Positions 43,412 to 52,683 of a DNA stretch of 64,000 nt are shown here, one piece after another. Numbering within the stretch: the first letter of the stretch is position 1; every line of letters starts with the position of its first letter. The notes beneath the pieces are model-generated. The model was not told where the DNA came from. It saw only the letters and a program-made list of their open reading frames with translations, and ran no database searches. The stretch is from the NCBI RefSeq assembly GCF_001936575.1, contig NZ_MSMP01000007.1:62001-126000 (forward strand). Direction: 5' to 3'. This stretch comes from Tenacibaculum agarivorans. GTDB lineage: Bacteria > Bacteroidota > Bacteroidia > Flavobacteriales > Flavobacteriaceae. Position numbers and translations under genes: made by a program.

Positions 43412-43437
43412 AGGAAATAGATTATATCGTTTAATCA

Positions 43438-44145
43438 CTATAAGTCTACAGAAACTCTTGGTTTGTTTTTCTTGGTGTAAGACACTGTGTAAAGTGTCGA
43501 TTTAGAACTAGAATTTTTATCAGAACTAGCCAATACTTTATTAGCTATGTAATTTACAAAATCTATTCGTAAAGGTAAACTAGGTGATTTCTTATATAGC
43601 TTGGTAAAATTAGTACCATTAGATTTACCTTCTTTTAAATGTACTTCAAAAATATTTTCATCTGCATTGTATTCAAAACTAGCATTTACCCCATCTCTAA
43701 TTGTAAAATCTAATACATATTCGTCTGAACCTAAGTGTTCAATACTATAGGTTTCTAAATAATTTGTACTTACTACTCCTTTTGCCAATACAATATTTTC
43801 ATCTTCAACTGTAATCGATCTACGTTGTGCATCGTTCTCAAAAACACCTAACTTTAATTCTTTATTGCTTAAATTAAGGTTTGCATTTTTAGTCGTAGCT
43901 GAAGCAGCAGCATCTTCGTAAGCATAGAAATTGTTAGTGTTAGTTTCAACATCTTTAATAAATTCACCATTAGCACCATCGGCTAATTTATAATCAACGG
44001 TATATACACCATTAGCATCTCTACTAATTTTGTATGATTTTAGTAAAGGTTGGTTAGATTCATTTATGATAGGAGTGTCATCGGTTGAGCAAGAGGTTAG
44101 AGCGGTAACTAATACCAGTAGAAAAGGTATGTATCTATTTAACAT
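43438..44145 (-). CDS. Lipoprotein of unknown function next to a two-component system
   Basis: 235 residues. Signal peptide with lipobox LTSC (Cys19). The rest is beta-rich with two similar stretches: YTVDYKLADGANGEFIKDVE and YVLDFTIRDGVNASFEYNAD, suggesting a two-repeat structure. No family recognised. It lies between the regulator gene and the kinase gene, all in the same direction, so it may be a sensor accessory protein; that is inference. A poly-G tract and other G-runs lie upstream of it. Confidence 0.7.
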   Translation of the reverse strand: MLNRYIPFLLVLVTALTSCSTDDTPIINESNQPLLKSYKISRDANGVYTVDYKLADGANGEFIKDVETNTNNFYAYEDAAASATTKNANLNLSNKELKLGVFENDAQRRSITVEDENIVLAKGVVSTNYLETYSIEHLGSDEYVLDFTIRDGVNASFEYNADENIFEVHLKEGKSNGTNFTKLYKKSPSLPLRIDFVNYIANKVLASSDKNSSSKSTLYTVSYTKKNKPRVSVDL

Positions 44146-44261
44146 GACATTAGGTTTAATGGATTAATGAACTTTTGTAAAGTAGATTAATGGGGGGACC
44201 ACTATTCCGTTTAAGTTTTTAAAAGTAGAAGGCTTGACAATACATTTATAATACAGCTTGC

Positions 44262-44271
44262 GGGGGGGGGG
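44262..44271. repeat. Poly-G tract (10 G)
   Basis: Ten consecutive G in a G-run-rich intergenic stretch (also GGGGGG near 44190 and GGGG near 44286), about 117 bp upstream of the lipoprotein start. Long homopolymers in promoters are classic slippage sites. Confidence 0.85.
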
Positions 44272-44320
44272 AACATATATAAGGACGGGGAACCTCTATA
44301 TAAAATTGAAGGGAGGTCGA

Positions 44321-44980
44321 TTAAACTATATTATTTTTAACAGCATATATTGCCAAACCTACTACATTTTTAACTTTAATTTTTTTATATAAATTTCTTC
44401 TGTGTGTTTCTATCGTTTTAACAGTTAAACCAAGTTTATCTGCTATTTCTGATGTGCTTAACTCTTGTGTTATGAGCTTTAGCACTTCAATTTCGCGTTC
44501 TGTAAGTGGTTCTACGCTAGAACTACTTTTAATCGCTTCATCAGTTTTTGTATCGTTTATATATAAATCGAACAAACTGTCTTTAATATCATCGCTATAA
44601 TACTTTTCTCCTCGATGTACTGCCTTAATTGCTTGTATAATGTGATCGCTTGCTGAGCTCTTTTCTATAAATCCCTTTGCGCCAAGGGTAATCATTTCTT
44701 GTACAATCTTTGGATCACTTAAGCCTGAAAGTATAATTGTTTTTTGATCTACATTTCTATTTTTAAATGCTTTTAAAACACCTATACCATCTAATTTTGG
44801 CATGTTAATATCAAGTATAAGAACGTCGGCTTTGTTATTCTTAGACCACTCAACTACATCTTTTCCCGTCAGTGAGAAGCCTTCTAACTCAATTCCATCT
44901 TCAGTATTAATTAACGCTGAAATTCCGTCTATGATGATTTCATGATCATCAGCTATATGAACTTTGATTTTTTGTATCAT
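44321..44980 (-). CDS. NarL/LuxR-family response regulator
   Basis: 219 residues. Receiver domain ~5-120 with Asp10/Asp11 and phospho-acceptor Asp57 in LILDINMPKLDG, and Lys in the IEKSSASD loop. LuxR-type helix-turn-helix ~155-215 (LTEREIEVLKLITQELSTSE, TVKTIETHRRNLYKKI). It binds DNA as a dimer when phosphorylated. The partner is probably the TPR kinase downstream. Two palindromes 21 bp apart lie in its own upstream region (45047-45085) and could be autoregulatory sites. Confidence 0.92.
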   Translation of the reverse strand: MIQKIKVHIADDHEIIIDGISALINTEDGIELEGFSLTGKDVVEWSKNNKADVLILDINMPKLDGIGVLKAFKNRNVDQKTIILSGLSDPKIVQEMITLGAKGFIEKSSASDHIIQAIKAVHRGEKYYSDDIKDSLFDLYINDTKTDEAIKSSSSVEPLTEREIEVLKLITQELSTSEIADKLGLTVKTIETHRRNLYKKIKVKNVVGLAIYAVKNNIV

Positions 44981-45046
44981 TGTTACAGGTACAAATTTAT
45001 AAGGTTACTTCGATTACACCAAATCACAAACACCCTGAAAAGGCTC

Positions 45047-45085
45047 TCAGGGTTTACCCTGAACGTCTAAGGGTTTTCCCTTAGA
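45047..45085 (-). promoter_or_regulatory. Two spaced palindromes, candidate operator
   Basis: TCAGGGTTTACCCTGA (45047-45062) and TCTAAGGGTTTTCCCTTAGA (45066-45085) share the core AGGGTTTwCCCT. Their centres are exactly 21 bp apart, two helical turns. They lie about 70-105 bp upstream of the NarL-type regulator gene. Confidence 0.55.
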
Positions 45086-45154
45086 TGCTTGTTTTTTAGC
45101 CACATACAATTCTAGTATAATTAACTCAAAAATAGCGATTTATGTATAACAAAA

Positions 45155-45178
45155 AAACCGAGATATGAATCTCGGTTT
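45155..45178 (-). terminator. Terminator of the DUF4293 gene
   Basis: Perfect 10-bp stem AAACCGAGAT / ATCTCGGTTT with loop ATGA, flanked by an A-run that is a T-run on the minus strand. It is 31 bp after the stop at 45209. Confidence 0.9.
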
Positions 45179-45208
45179 AGTCGCACTAAATATATTAAGA
45201 TGTTAGGT

Positions 45209-45640
45209 TTATCGTAATCTATCAACTGATTTTACAAGATCTTCATCCTTTTTAATGGCTTTGTTTGCTAATACTACTAATAGTATTGTAACAACAGGAA
45301 TGAACATCCCAATACCTTTCTCAGAAACTTCCGTTCCTCCAGATAAATTTAGTGATACATATACCAACACCCCTAATAAAAAAAGGTTTGTCAAAATATT
45401 TAAACGGCCTAATACAAATTGTAGTTGTCTATTCTTAAATAAGAATATTGTTACAACAGATAATATAGCCGATATAAAAAACGATACTGGTATCGTTTTT
45501 TGTATAACTGAAGCAGCAGAAAATAAATCTAATGAGAAAATATTTTCATTTGCCGTACTCCAAAGATTAAATACAAAAGTTAATCCTCCAGAAATAATTC
45601 CGGCGATTAATAAATATATAGTTTGTATTCTTTGTATCAT
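45209..45640 (-). CDS. DUF4293 family membrane protein
   Basis: 143 residues with four hydrophobic segments. The start MIQRIQTIYLLIAGIISGGL is the DUF4293 hallmark, and the basic C-terminus KDEDLVKSVDRLR is also typical. This family is found beside rho across Bacteroidota, as here (divergent). Function unknown. Confidence 0.9.
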   Translation of the reverse strand: MIQRIQTIYLLIAGIISGGLTFVFNLWSTANENIFSLDLFSAASVIQKTIPVSFFISAILSVVTIFLFKNRQLQFVLGRLNILTNLFLLGVLVYVSLNLSGGTEVSEKGIGMFIPVVTILLVVLANKAIKKDEDLVKSVDRLR

Positions 45641-45689
45641 ATTTAAAAATTGGAACGCAAATTTACTGTTTCTTTTTTTAAAAAGAAAC

Positions 45690-45719
45690 TTTGCAAATCA
45701 AAATATTTATATATATTTG
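45690..45719 (+). promoter_or_regulatory. Promoter of rho
   Basis: TTTG (45690-45693), 18 bp, TATATTTG (45712-45719): a full Bacteroidota consensus. It leaves a leader of about 115 nt before the rho ATG, with a small CTTGC/GCAAG stem near 45752-45771. Confidence 0.75.
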
Positions 45720-45843
45720 TCGTGTAAGGATACCTCACAACCCCTTGCTAAGTTACCGGCAAGAATTTAATTACTAAAAGATCTTAATTAAAAATTTCCC
45801 CAACCATATCATAGTTAATACATTATAATTTAAATAAACACTA

Positions 45844-47502
45844 ATGTTCGAAATCTCGGATTTAAAAGCCAAAAAACTAGTTGAATTACAACAAATTGCA
45901 AAAGTAATTGGTTTAAAAAAAACAAGTCAGTTAAAAAAGCTAGACCTTATTTATAAGATTTTAGACGCTCAGGCTGAGGCTTCTAAAGACCAAAAAGAAG
46001 AGAAACCTTCTGAAGCTGCTGAATCTAGAACTGAGCAACCTGTGACTGCTAAAAAAGAGGAGACTACTGCAAAAACTGAAAGTACAGAAAAAGAAGCTAA
46101 AGTTGAAAAACCTAAAAGAAGACGTATTTCTAAGTCTGTAGAGCAAGCAGCAAGCACTGTGAAGACTGAGCAAAGACCACAGCAAAATACACAAAAGAGT
46201 TCTTCTTCTGAGCATAAATCACAACATCATAATCATCAGAACAGGAACAATCAGCAAAACAGAAATAATAATCAGCACAGAAATAACAACCAGAATAGAA
46301 ACAATAATAACAACAATAAGCACCAAAATAAAAACCAGGGGCCTAAGCATAAAAGCGGTAATAAATATCGTGATCCTGATTTTGAGTTTGATGGTATTAT
46401 TGAAAGTGAAGGAGTATTAGAAATGATGCCTGATGGATATGGTTTCTTACGTTCTTCTGACTATAATTACTTATCATCTCCTGATGATATATATGTATCA
46501 CAATCTCAAATTAAACTTTTTGGTTTAAAAACTGGAGATACAGTAAAAGGAAATGTTCGTCCTCCAAAAGAAGGTGAGAAATATTTCCCGTTAATTAGAG
46601 TATCAAAAATTAATGGATTAAGCCCTAATATTGTTAGAGATCGTGTTTCTTTTGAGCATTTAACACCTCTTTTTGCTAATGAAAAATTTAATTTAGCACA
46701 AAAAGGAAGTTCTTTGTCTACGAGAATTATGGATTTATTTTCTCCAATTGGTAAAGGACAACGTGGTATGCTTGTAGCACAACCTAAAACAGGTAAAACC
46801 ATGTTATTAAAGGATGTAGCTAATGCCATTGCTGCAAATCATCCAGAAGTATATCAAATTGTATTATTAATTGACGAGCGTCCTGAGGAAGTTACAGATA
46901 TGAAGCGTAGTGTACGCGGAGAGGTTGTGGCTTCTACATTTGATGAGCCTGCTGATAAGCACGTACGTGTAGCTAATATTGTATTAGAAAAAGCAAAACG
47001 ATTAGTAGAATGTGGGCATGATGTGGTTATTTTATTAGATTCTATTACACGTTTAGCTCGTGCATATAACACTGTTGCTCCTGCTTCTGGTAAGATTTTA
47101 TCTGGAGGTATTGATGCTAACGCTTTACATAAACCTAAGCGTTTCTTTGGTGCGGCTCGTAATATTGAAAATGGAGGTTCTTTAACTATTATTGCTACTG
47201 CTTTAACAGAAACAGGTTCTAAAATGGATGAAGTTATCTTTGAAGAATTTAAAGGTACTGGTAACATGGAACTTCAGTTAGAGCGTAATATTGCAAATCG
47301 TAGAATTTACCCTGCTATTGACTTAATTAAGTCTAGTACACGTAGAGATGATTTATTATTAGATCCGAAAACTGTACAACGCATGTGGGTATTACGTAAA
47401 TATTTAGCTGACATGAACCCAATTGAAGCAATGGAATTTATTCAACAACGTATTAAAACTTCTTTAAATAATGAGGAGTTCTTAATTTCAATGAATGGAT
47501 AA
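45844..47502 (+). CDS. rho: Transcription termination factor Rho with long disordered insert
   Basis: 552 residues, about 130 longer than E. coli Rho. N-terminal Rho_N helix bundle (1-45); a Lys/Glu then Asn/Gln/His-rich low-complexity region (~46-178, with runs such as [17 protein letters not shown]); cold-shock RNA-binding domain (~183-255, [16 protein letters not shown]); ATPase domain with Walker [10 protein letters not shown] (311-319), Walker [17 protein letters not shown], and the Q/R-loop segments near [20 protein letters not shown]. It is a hexameric RNA translocase ending unprotected transcripts. A long disordered insert is characteristic of Bacteroidota Rho and in Bacteroides has been tied to phase separation. 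It has its own promoter and ~115-nt leader, which could serve autoregulation. Confidence 0.96.
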   Translation: MFEISDLKAKKLVELQQIAKVIGLKKTSQLKKLDLIYKILDAQAEASKDQKEEKPSEAAESRTEQPVTAKKEETTAKTESTEKEAKVEKPKRRRISKSVEQAASTVKTEQRPQQNTQKSSSSEHKSQHHNHQNRNNQQNRNNNQHRNNNQNRNNNNNNKHQNKNQGPKHKSGNKYRDPDFEFDGIIESEGVLEMMPDGYGFLRSSDYNYLSSPDDIYVSQSQIKLFGLKTGDTVKGNVRPPKEGEKYFPLIRVSKINGLSPNIVRDRVSFEHLTPLFANEKFNLAQKGSSLSTRIMDLFSPIGKGQRGMLVAQPKTGKTMLLKDVANAIAANHPEVYQIVLLIDERPEEVTDMKRSVRGEVVASTFDEPADKHVRVANIVLEKAKRLVECGHDVVILLDSITRLARAYNTVAPASGKILSGGIDANALHKPKRFFGAARNIENGGSLTIIATALTETGSKMDEVIFEEFKGTGNMELQLERNIANRRIYPAIDLIKSSTRRDDLLLDPKTVQRMWVLRKYLADMNPIEAMEFIQQRIKTSLNNEEFLISMNG

Positions 47503-47533
47503 TTACCTATAACTTTTCATATAATATATACTG

Positions 47534-47562
47534 AACGCCTTGAGAAATCAAGGCGTTTTTTA
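47534..47562 (+). terminator. Terminator of rho
   Basis: 10-bp stem AACGCCTTGA / TCAAGGCGTT, loop GAAA, then TTTTTAT. Confidence 0.92.
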
Positions 47563-47661
47563 TGTTTATCTACTCTCATTATTCCTTATGAGAGTAATTA
47601 ATTTTTAATAAGTGATTGATTTTTAGTTTATTTGTAATTAAATCAATTATCAACTGTTACT

Positions 47662-48123
47662 ATGAAAAAAATCATATTACTTATTGCGTTTACTGTTTTA
47701 TGTATTAACCAAGCGTTTGCTAAAAGAGCGCGAATTCCTGTTTGTTTTCCTTGTGAAAAGTTAGCATTAGTTGAGGATTTACCTGACGATGAAAACTTAA
47801 AAGAGGGAACTGATTTCCTTAATTTAGGGTATTTATATGAGGAATATAGCGCTGTTTGGATTCCTGCTTGGAACAAAAAAGGTAAATACGTTTTAGTTAA
47901 TGAGGATGAAACATTGTATTACGATCTTACAGAAGCTCAACTGGCTGAATTAAAGACAAAATACAATTTAGAGTTATCTAGTCATCCTTTATCTCTTTGG
48001 AAGAAAATTGGAGGTAAAATTGTTTACATTTTACTAATTGGCTTTATTATTTGGAGTAAACTTTCTCCTAATGATGAAGACGAGGAAGTTGAAGAGCAAC
48101 CTACTCAAGAAACAACAGAGTAA
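47662..48123 (+). CDS. Secreted/membrane protein of unknown function
   Basis: 153 residues. Signal peptide (about 1-20, ending NQAFA). Residues ~21-105 are a soluble region with a CFPC pair (CEK next to it: CFPCEKLALVEDLP) and WIPAWNKKGKYVLVNED. One membrane helix ~118-134 is followed by an acidic tail (DEDEEVEEQP). No family recognised. It stands alone after rho. Confidence 0.7.
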   Translation: MKKIILLIAFTVLCINQAFAKRARIPVCFPCEKLALVEDLPDDENLKEGTDFLNLGYLYEEYSAVWIPAWNKKGKYVLVNEDETLYYDLTEAQLAELKTKYNLELSSHPLSLWKKIGGKIVYILLIGFIIWSKLSPNDEDEEVEEQPTQETTE

Positions 48124-48158
48124 GTGTAGTCAATTTTTTAGTACAAAATTAGGAGCAT

Positions 48159-48275
48159 GTCTGAAAAGTATTTTCAAACGTCATTACGAAAAATTTTAAT
48201 TTTGAAGTAATCTTTTAACAGTAACTTAAATTTAAAAGATTCCTTCATTTCATTTGGAATGACGGCTTTTCAGAC
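48159..48275. repeat. ~117-bp imperfect palindromic interspersed repeat
   Basis: Outer arms GTCTGAAAAG (48159-48168) / CTTTTCAGAC (48266-48275) and inner arms CGTCATT (48179-48185) / AATGACG (48258-48264), with GAAGTAATC / GATTCCTTC-like inner pairing. It resembles the CGTCATTGCGA-type intergenic repeats of many Flavobacteriia. It abuts the stop of the folate gene and probably folds as its terminator. Confidence 0.65.
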
Positions 48276-48281
48276 CTCTTT

Positions 48282-48827
48282 TTATGGAGTAATTACCACA
48301 TCTAAAGGTACATCAAACTCATTTGTATCTGAAATACTGATAATGGGGGTAAAAAAGTTTAAACCTATGGTTTGTACTGAAGGCTTACACGCACTCAAAA
48401 AACGATCGTAAAATCCTTTTCCATATCCTACTCTATACTTCTTTTCATCTGAAATTAACAAAGGAACAAACACTAAATCAATATCTTTTACATTAATTTC
48501 TTTTGCTTCTTCGGGTTCAGGAATTCCATATTTACTTACATTTAACTTCGTATCATTTTCAAATAGAAAATGTGTAAGTGTAGAAGTGGTAAAATCACTT
48601 TTACTAATAATAATATTCTTATTTTTTGATCTTAAAAAAGCAATAATAGGATACGTATTGATCTCTTTTTGCTTTTCAATAGTCAGAAAAATATGGATAT
48701 TTTGGACAGTAGAGAAATCATGTTTAAATATTTGAGCATAGATTCTTTCCTGAAGTTTCATTACCTCATCACTAGATAATTCCTTACGTTTTTGTTTGTA
48801 TACTGCTCTTAGTTCCCGCTTGTCCAT
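48282..48827 (-). CDS. 5-formyltetrahydrofolate cyclo-ligase
   Basis: 181 residues, family length ~180-200. It converts 5-formyl-THF plus ATP to 5,10-methenyl-THF. N-terminal basic ATP-binding start (MDKRELRAVYKQKRKELS), and the signature RVGYGKGFYDRFLS (about 131-144) with the phosphate-binding Gly-rich turn. It lies 14 bp after the hydroxyproline operon and may be read as its last gene, though its function is general. Confidence 0.93.
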   Translation of the reverse strand: MDKRELRAVYKQKRKELSSDEVMKLQERIYAQIFKHDFSTVQNIHIFLTIEKQKEINTYPIIAFLRSKNKNIIISKSDFTTSTLTHFLFENDTKLNVSKYGIPEPEEAKEINVKDIDLVFVPLLISDEKKYRVGYGKGFYDRFLSACKPSVQTIGLNFFTPIISISDTNEFDVPLDVVITP

Positions 48828-48841
48828 TGAAACAAATATAG

Positions 48842-50089
48842 CTAAGAAAATCTTTCTACGGCAAAAGGAGCTATATCCATACTTGTTTTTTGATTAGAAA
48901 TGATTTGTGTAACCAGCTTTCCTGTAGCCGGACCTAAACTCCACCCCATCATAGCATGTCCTGCAGCTACCGTAAGATTTTTATAGCCTGAAACTCTTCC
49001 TATGAAAGGCAAACCATCTGGAGAACATGGCCGTAATCCACATTGTGCTAATTCTTTTTCTTCAGTACTTATCTTCAAATTTGAGTAATATTTTTCCGCT
49101 GCCTTTGCAATTGCCGCTACACGTTTTGGATTAATCCTATGATTTATTCCTCCTATTTCCATAGTACCTGCAAAACGCGTAAAACTTTTCATTGGTGTAA
49201 CCGCCACTTTAGCCTCGATTAAAATGGAAGGAATTGATATTTCTGTTTCGTTTTTTACATCAATTCTATATCCTTTTCCTGCCTGAATTGGAATATTTAC
49301 TTGTAGTTTTTTTACCAAGTTTTGTGTCCAAGCACCCGCTGCAATTACTACTTGATCAGCATATATTTCTCCTTGAGTAGTTTGAATCGATTGTATAGAA
49401 TTTGACTGTAAAGTAAAATCCAAGACTTCTGTTTCAGTTTTAAATACAACACCTTTATGTAACAAATACGTTTTCATTTGCTGCATAAATTCATTTGGTG
49501 TCATATGCGCATCTGATAAGTAATGAACAGCTCCTTTTACTTTTGAATTTACTCTAGGTTCTAATTCTTGTAGCTCTTCTTGAGATAAATGATTGACCTT
49601 TAGCCCACATTCGATTGCTTTTTTTCCAACTTTCCATTCTTCTTCTCCGCCCTTATCAGTTGCGTATAACATTAACAAACCTCTATGCTGATGAAAAAAA
49701 TTAAATCCCTTATCTGCTTTCATTTCTTCATACAACTTTCTACTCAATAAATTAATATCTCGAATCACAGGAATGGAACGTGTTACTTTTTGTTGTGTTG
49801 CTGATTTTTTAAACAACCATGTCCATTGTAAGAAATCATAATTTAATCTTGGCTTTACGTAAAACGGACTTGAGGAATTGAACATCCATTTCATTCCTTT
49901 TGTAATGATACCGGGAGCAGCTAGAGATATGATATGACTAGGAGTAATTAATCCTGCATTTACGTAAGAAGCACCCGAAGCACAATTGGATTGATCTACA
50001 ATTATAACTTCGTGCGCCTCCTTTTGTAAATAATAAGCTGTACATAAGCCTATTATTCCCCCTCCAATTACTACTATTTTCTTACTCAT
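48842..50089 (-). CDS. FAD-dependent D-amino-acid (D-hydroxyproline) dehydrogenase
   Basis: 415 residues, DadA/DAO superfamily. The N-terminal FAD fold is VVIGGGIIGLCTAYYLQ with Glu/Asp at VDQ. C-terminal LRPCSPDGLPFIGRV and AAGHAMMGWSLGPATGKLV close the FAD site. By context it oxidises cis-4-hydroxy-D-proline to 1-pyrroline-4-hydroxy-2-carboxylate, the second step of hydroxyproline catabolism. One base separates it from the epimerase gene. Confidence 0.88.
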   Translation of the reverse strand: MSKKIVVIGGGIIGLCTAYYLQKEAHEVIIVDQSNCASGASYVNAGLITPSHIISLAAPGIITKGMKWMFNSSSPFYVKPRLNYDFLQWTWLFKKSATQQKVTRSIPVIRDINLLSRKLYEEMKADKGFNFFHQHRGLLMLYATDKGGEEEWKVGKKAIECGLKVNHLSQEELQELEPRVNSKVKGAVHYLSDAHMTPNEFMQQMKTYLLHKGVVFKTETEVLDFTLQSNSIQSIQTTQGEIYADQVVIAAGAWTQNLVKKLQVNIPIQAGKGYRIDVKNETEISIPSILIEAKVAVTPMKSFTRFAGTMEIGGINHRINPKRVAAIAKAAEKYYSNLKISTEEKELAQCGLRPCSPDGLPFIGRVSGYKNLTVAAGHAMMGWSLGPATGKLVTQIISNQKTSMDIAPFAVERFS

Positions 50090-50090
50090 T

Positions 50091-51098
50091 TTAAATTACT
50101 TGAAATCCATGTGCATACGGATCGTCTTCATCATCAATACTAATCGTATTATATCCGTATACTTTTGCCCAACCTTGAATACTAGGTACTATAGCTTTTT
50201 TCCCGTTGAGAATTGTTTCTTCTTTAATTCTTCCTATAAATTTACTTCCAATAAAACTCTCATGAATAAACTCTTCTCCAATGGCTAATTTTCCTTTAGC
50301 ATATAATTGTGCCATTCGTGCTGAAGTACCTGTTCCGCATGGACTTCTATCTATGGCTTTATCTCCGTAAAAAACCGCATTTCTTCCAGATGAAGTATGC
50401 TCTAAAGGAGTTCCTGTCCATAACATATGAGACACGTCTCTAATCGTATTATTTTCTGGATGTATAAATTGATTTGGATATTTTTTATTTATTCTAACTC
50501 TTACTTCTTGGGAGTACTGAATAATTTTAGATGCTGTATAGTTTTGTATTCCAGAAAAGTTTTTCTGTGGATCTACAATGGCATAAAAATTTCCGCCATA
50601 GGCTACATCAAAAACTATTTTCCCCAGTTCAGGACAATTAATTGTTAAGTTTTCAGCAGCTAAATAGCTTTTCACATTAGTTAATCTAACCCATTCTACT
50701 TTATCTCCTTTTTGTTGATATTCAATTTCTACCAAACCTGCTGGGGCTTCCATTTTAATTTTACCCGGAATTTTCGGGATAATTAATCCCTCTTGTATAC
50801 CAATAGTAATGGTTCCAATTGTTCCGTGTCCGCACATTGGTAAACATCCTGAGGTTTCTATGAATAAAATTCCAAAATCATTTTCAGGATTTTGCGGTGG
50901 ATATAAAATAACACCACTCATCATATCGTGTCCGCGAGGTTCAAACATTAGTCCTTTTCGAATCCAATCGAATTCTTTTAAAAAATGTTGGCGTTTTTCA
51001 CTCATGGAACTCCCTACCAATTCAGGTCCACCATGTTTTACTACTCGAACAGGATTTCCACACGTATGTCCATCAATACAGGTAAAAATTGATCTCAT
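50091..51098 (-). CDS. 4-hydroxyproline 2-epimerase (proline racemase family)
   Basis: 335 residues. Two-base racemase of the proline racemase family. Cys89 is in SGCLPMCGHGTIG and Cys254 in DRSPCGTGTSA; both are Cys, as in epimerases (dehydratases of the family replace one). It interconverts trans-4-hydroxy-L-proline and cis-4-hydroxy-D-proline, the entry step. It starts 4 bp after the stop of the aldehyde dehydrogenase gene. Proline racemase is an alternative, but the neighbours make hydroxyproline far more likely. Confidence 0.92.
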   Translation of the reverse strand: MRSIFTCIDGHTCGNPVRVVKHGGPELVGSSMSEKRQHFLKEFDWIRKGLMFEPRGHDMMSGVILYPPQNPENDFGILFIETSGCLPMCGHGTIGTITIGIQEGLIIPKIPGKIKMEAPAGLVEIEYQQKGDKVEWVRLTNVKSYLAAENLTINCPELGKIVFDVAYGGNFYAIVDPQKNFSGIQNYTASKIIQYSQEVRVRINKKYPNQFIHPENNTIRDVSHMLWTGTPLEHTSSGRNAVFYGDKAIDRSPCGTGTSARMAQLYAKGKLAIGEEFIHESFIGSKFIGRIKEETILNGKKAIVPSIQGWAKVYGYNTISIDDEDDPYAHGFQVI

Positions 51099-51102
51099 AT
51101 CG

Positions 51103-52680
51103 TTACGATTTATTGAGTTCTCCGTTTACCAATCTTGTTATCTGTAATGGATTTTCATCTTTTAGCTCATCTGGCAATAAAGAGTTTGGCCAGTTTTGGT
51201 AACTAAATGGACGTACCCAACGTTTTATAGAATGAATCCCTACCGCTGTAAAACGACTATCCGTTGAAGCTGGATATGGACCACCATGAACCATAGAAGG
51301 ACAAACCTCAACTCCCGTTGGAACTCCATTAAAAATTAATCGACCAACTCTGTTTTGCATTTTCGCTACCAACTCAGGGTAATTGGTAATTTCATCATCA
51401 TCTGAAATAATAGTTCCTGTGAGTTGACCTTCTAACTTTGTAATTATTTCTTCTAATTCTTCAATGTTTTCACACCCCACAACAATAGAGAATGGTCCAA
51501 ATACCTCGTGATGTAATGCTGTATTTTCTAAGAATGTTTTTCCTGAAACTGTAGCTACTACTTGCGATGCATAATTTGTTTGTACTTCAGTATCCAAACT
51601 CCCTACAACATTTACTTTTTCTTGTTGTATAGCTCGTTGTTTACCACTTTCATAAGCGGAATGGATATTTGGATGCAGCATACAACTAGGATTAACCTCT
51701 TTAATTTTAGTTCCCAACTCATTCATAAAATGTGTCAAATCTTCTCCTTCTACTCCTAAAATCAAACCTGGATTTGTACAGAATTGCCCTGTGCCTAACG
51801 TGATAGAGTTTGCATACGTATTTGCAATTTCACTTCCTCTATTGTGTAACGCTTTAGGCAATAACACTACAGGGTTTATACTTCCCATCTCTGCAAAAAC
51901 TGGAATTGGTTCTTCTCTTTTGGCTGCAATATCTAATAAAGCTCTTCCTCCTTTGATACTTCCAGTAAATCCTACAGCTTTCACACTGGGATGACTCACT
52001 AATTGTTGTCCTGCTGAATAATCTTGAGAATTTATATTGGAAAAAATACCGTTTGGCATTCCTGTTTTTTCCGCTGCTTTAATAATTGCAGAAGCGATTA
52101 ATTCCCCTGTTCCTGCATGCATTGGATGCGATTTTACAATTACTGGACAACCTGCTGCCAAAGATGCCGCTGTATCTCCACCTGCCGTAGAATATGCCAA
52201 TGGAAAATTACTTGCTCCAAAAACAACCACAGGACCTAAAGGAATATTCATTTTACGTAAATCTGGTTTTGGAGCCGGGGTTCTATCTGGAATTCCAGTA
52301 TCTATAGAGGCTTCTACCCAAGATCCTTCTTCTACCAAATCAGCAAAAGAACGCAATTGAAAAAGTGTTCTTCCTCGTTCACCTAAAGCTCTTCCTTCTG
52401 GCAAACCTGTTTCTGAACAATATACTTTTATTAACTTTTCTTCTAAATTTTCAATTTCATCTGCAATAGCTCTTAAAAAGCTTGCTTTTTTTGAACCTGA
52501 AAAAAGTTTGTACACATTAAATGCTTCATTTGCTTTAGCTACTGCGTTTTCAACTTCTTCTGTAGTTGCTTGAGTGAAACTATTTTGAATAACAGTATTT
52601 AATTCAGGATTAAAAGTTTTAAAAGTAATATCTCCTTCAGATGATAATTGATTTCCTATATAATTTTTTCCAGTAATCAT
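51103..52680 (-). CDS. 2-ketoglutarate semialdehyde dehydrogenase (ALDH family)
   Basis: 525 residues, typical of the NADP+-type KGSADH group. Oxyanion Asn158 in GASNFPLAY, Glu264 in FAEMGSINP, nucleophile Cys301 in GTGQFCTNPG. It oxidises 2,5-dioxopentanoate to 2-oxoglutarate, the last step before the TCA cycle. It lies 3 bp after the deaminase gene in the operon. Confidence 0.92.
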   Translation of the reverse strand: MITGKNYIGNQLSSEGDITFKTFNPELNTVIQNSFTQATTEEVENAVAKANEAFNVYKLFSGSKKASFLRAIADEIENLEEKLIKVYCSETGLPEGRALGERGRTLFQLRSFADLVEEGSWVEASIDTGIPDRTPAPKPDLRKMNIPLGPVVVFGASNFPLAYSTAGGDTAASLAAGCPVIVKSHPMHAGTGELIASAIIKAAEKTGMPNGIFSNINSQDYSAGQQLVSHPSVKAVGFTGSIKGGRALLDIAAKREEPIPVFAEMGSINPVVLLPKALHNRGSEIANTYANSITLGTGQFCTNPGLILGVEGEDLTHFMNELGTKIKEVNPSCMLHPNIHSAYESGKQRAIQQEKVNVVGSLDTEVQTNYASQVVATVSGKTFLENTALHHEVFGPFSIVVGCENIEELEEIITKLEGQLTGTIISDDDEITNYPELVAKMQNRVGRLIFNGVPTGVEVCPSMVHGGPYPASTDSRFTAVGIHSIKRWVRPFSYQNWPNSLLPDELKDENPLQITRLVNGELNKS

Positions 52681-52683
52681 TTT

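Noticed and set aside
45961-46215. Minus-strand frames opposite the rho insert
   Set aside because: Shadow of the Lys/Glu/Asn-rich rho codons giving Ser/Phe/Leu-rich translations.
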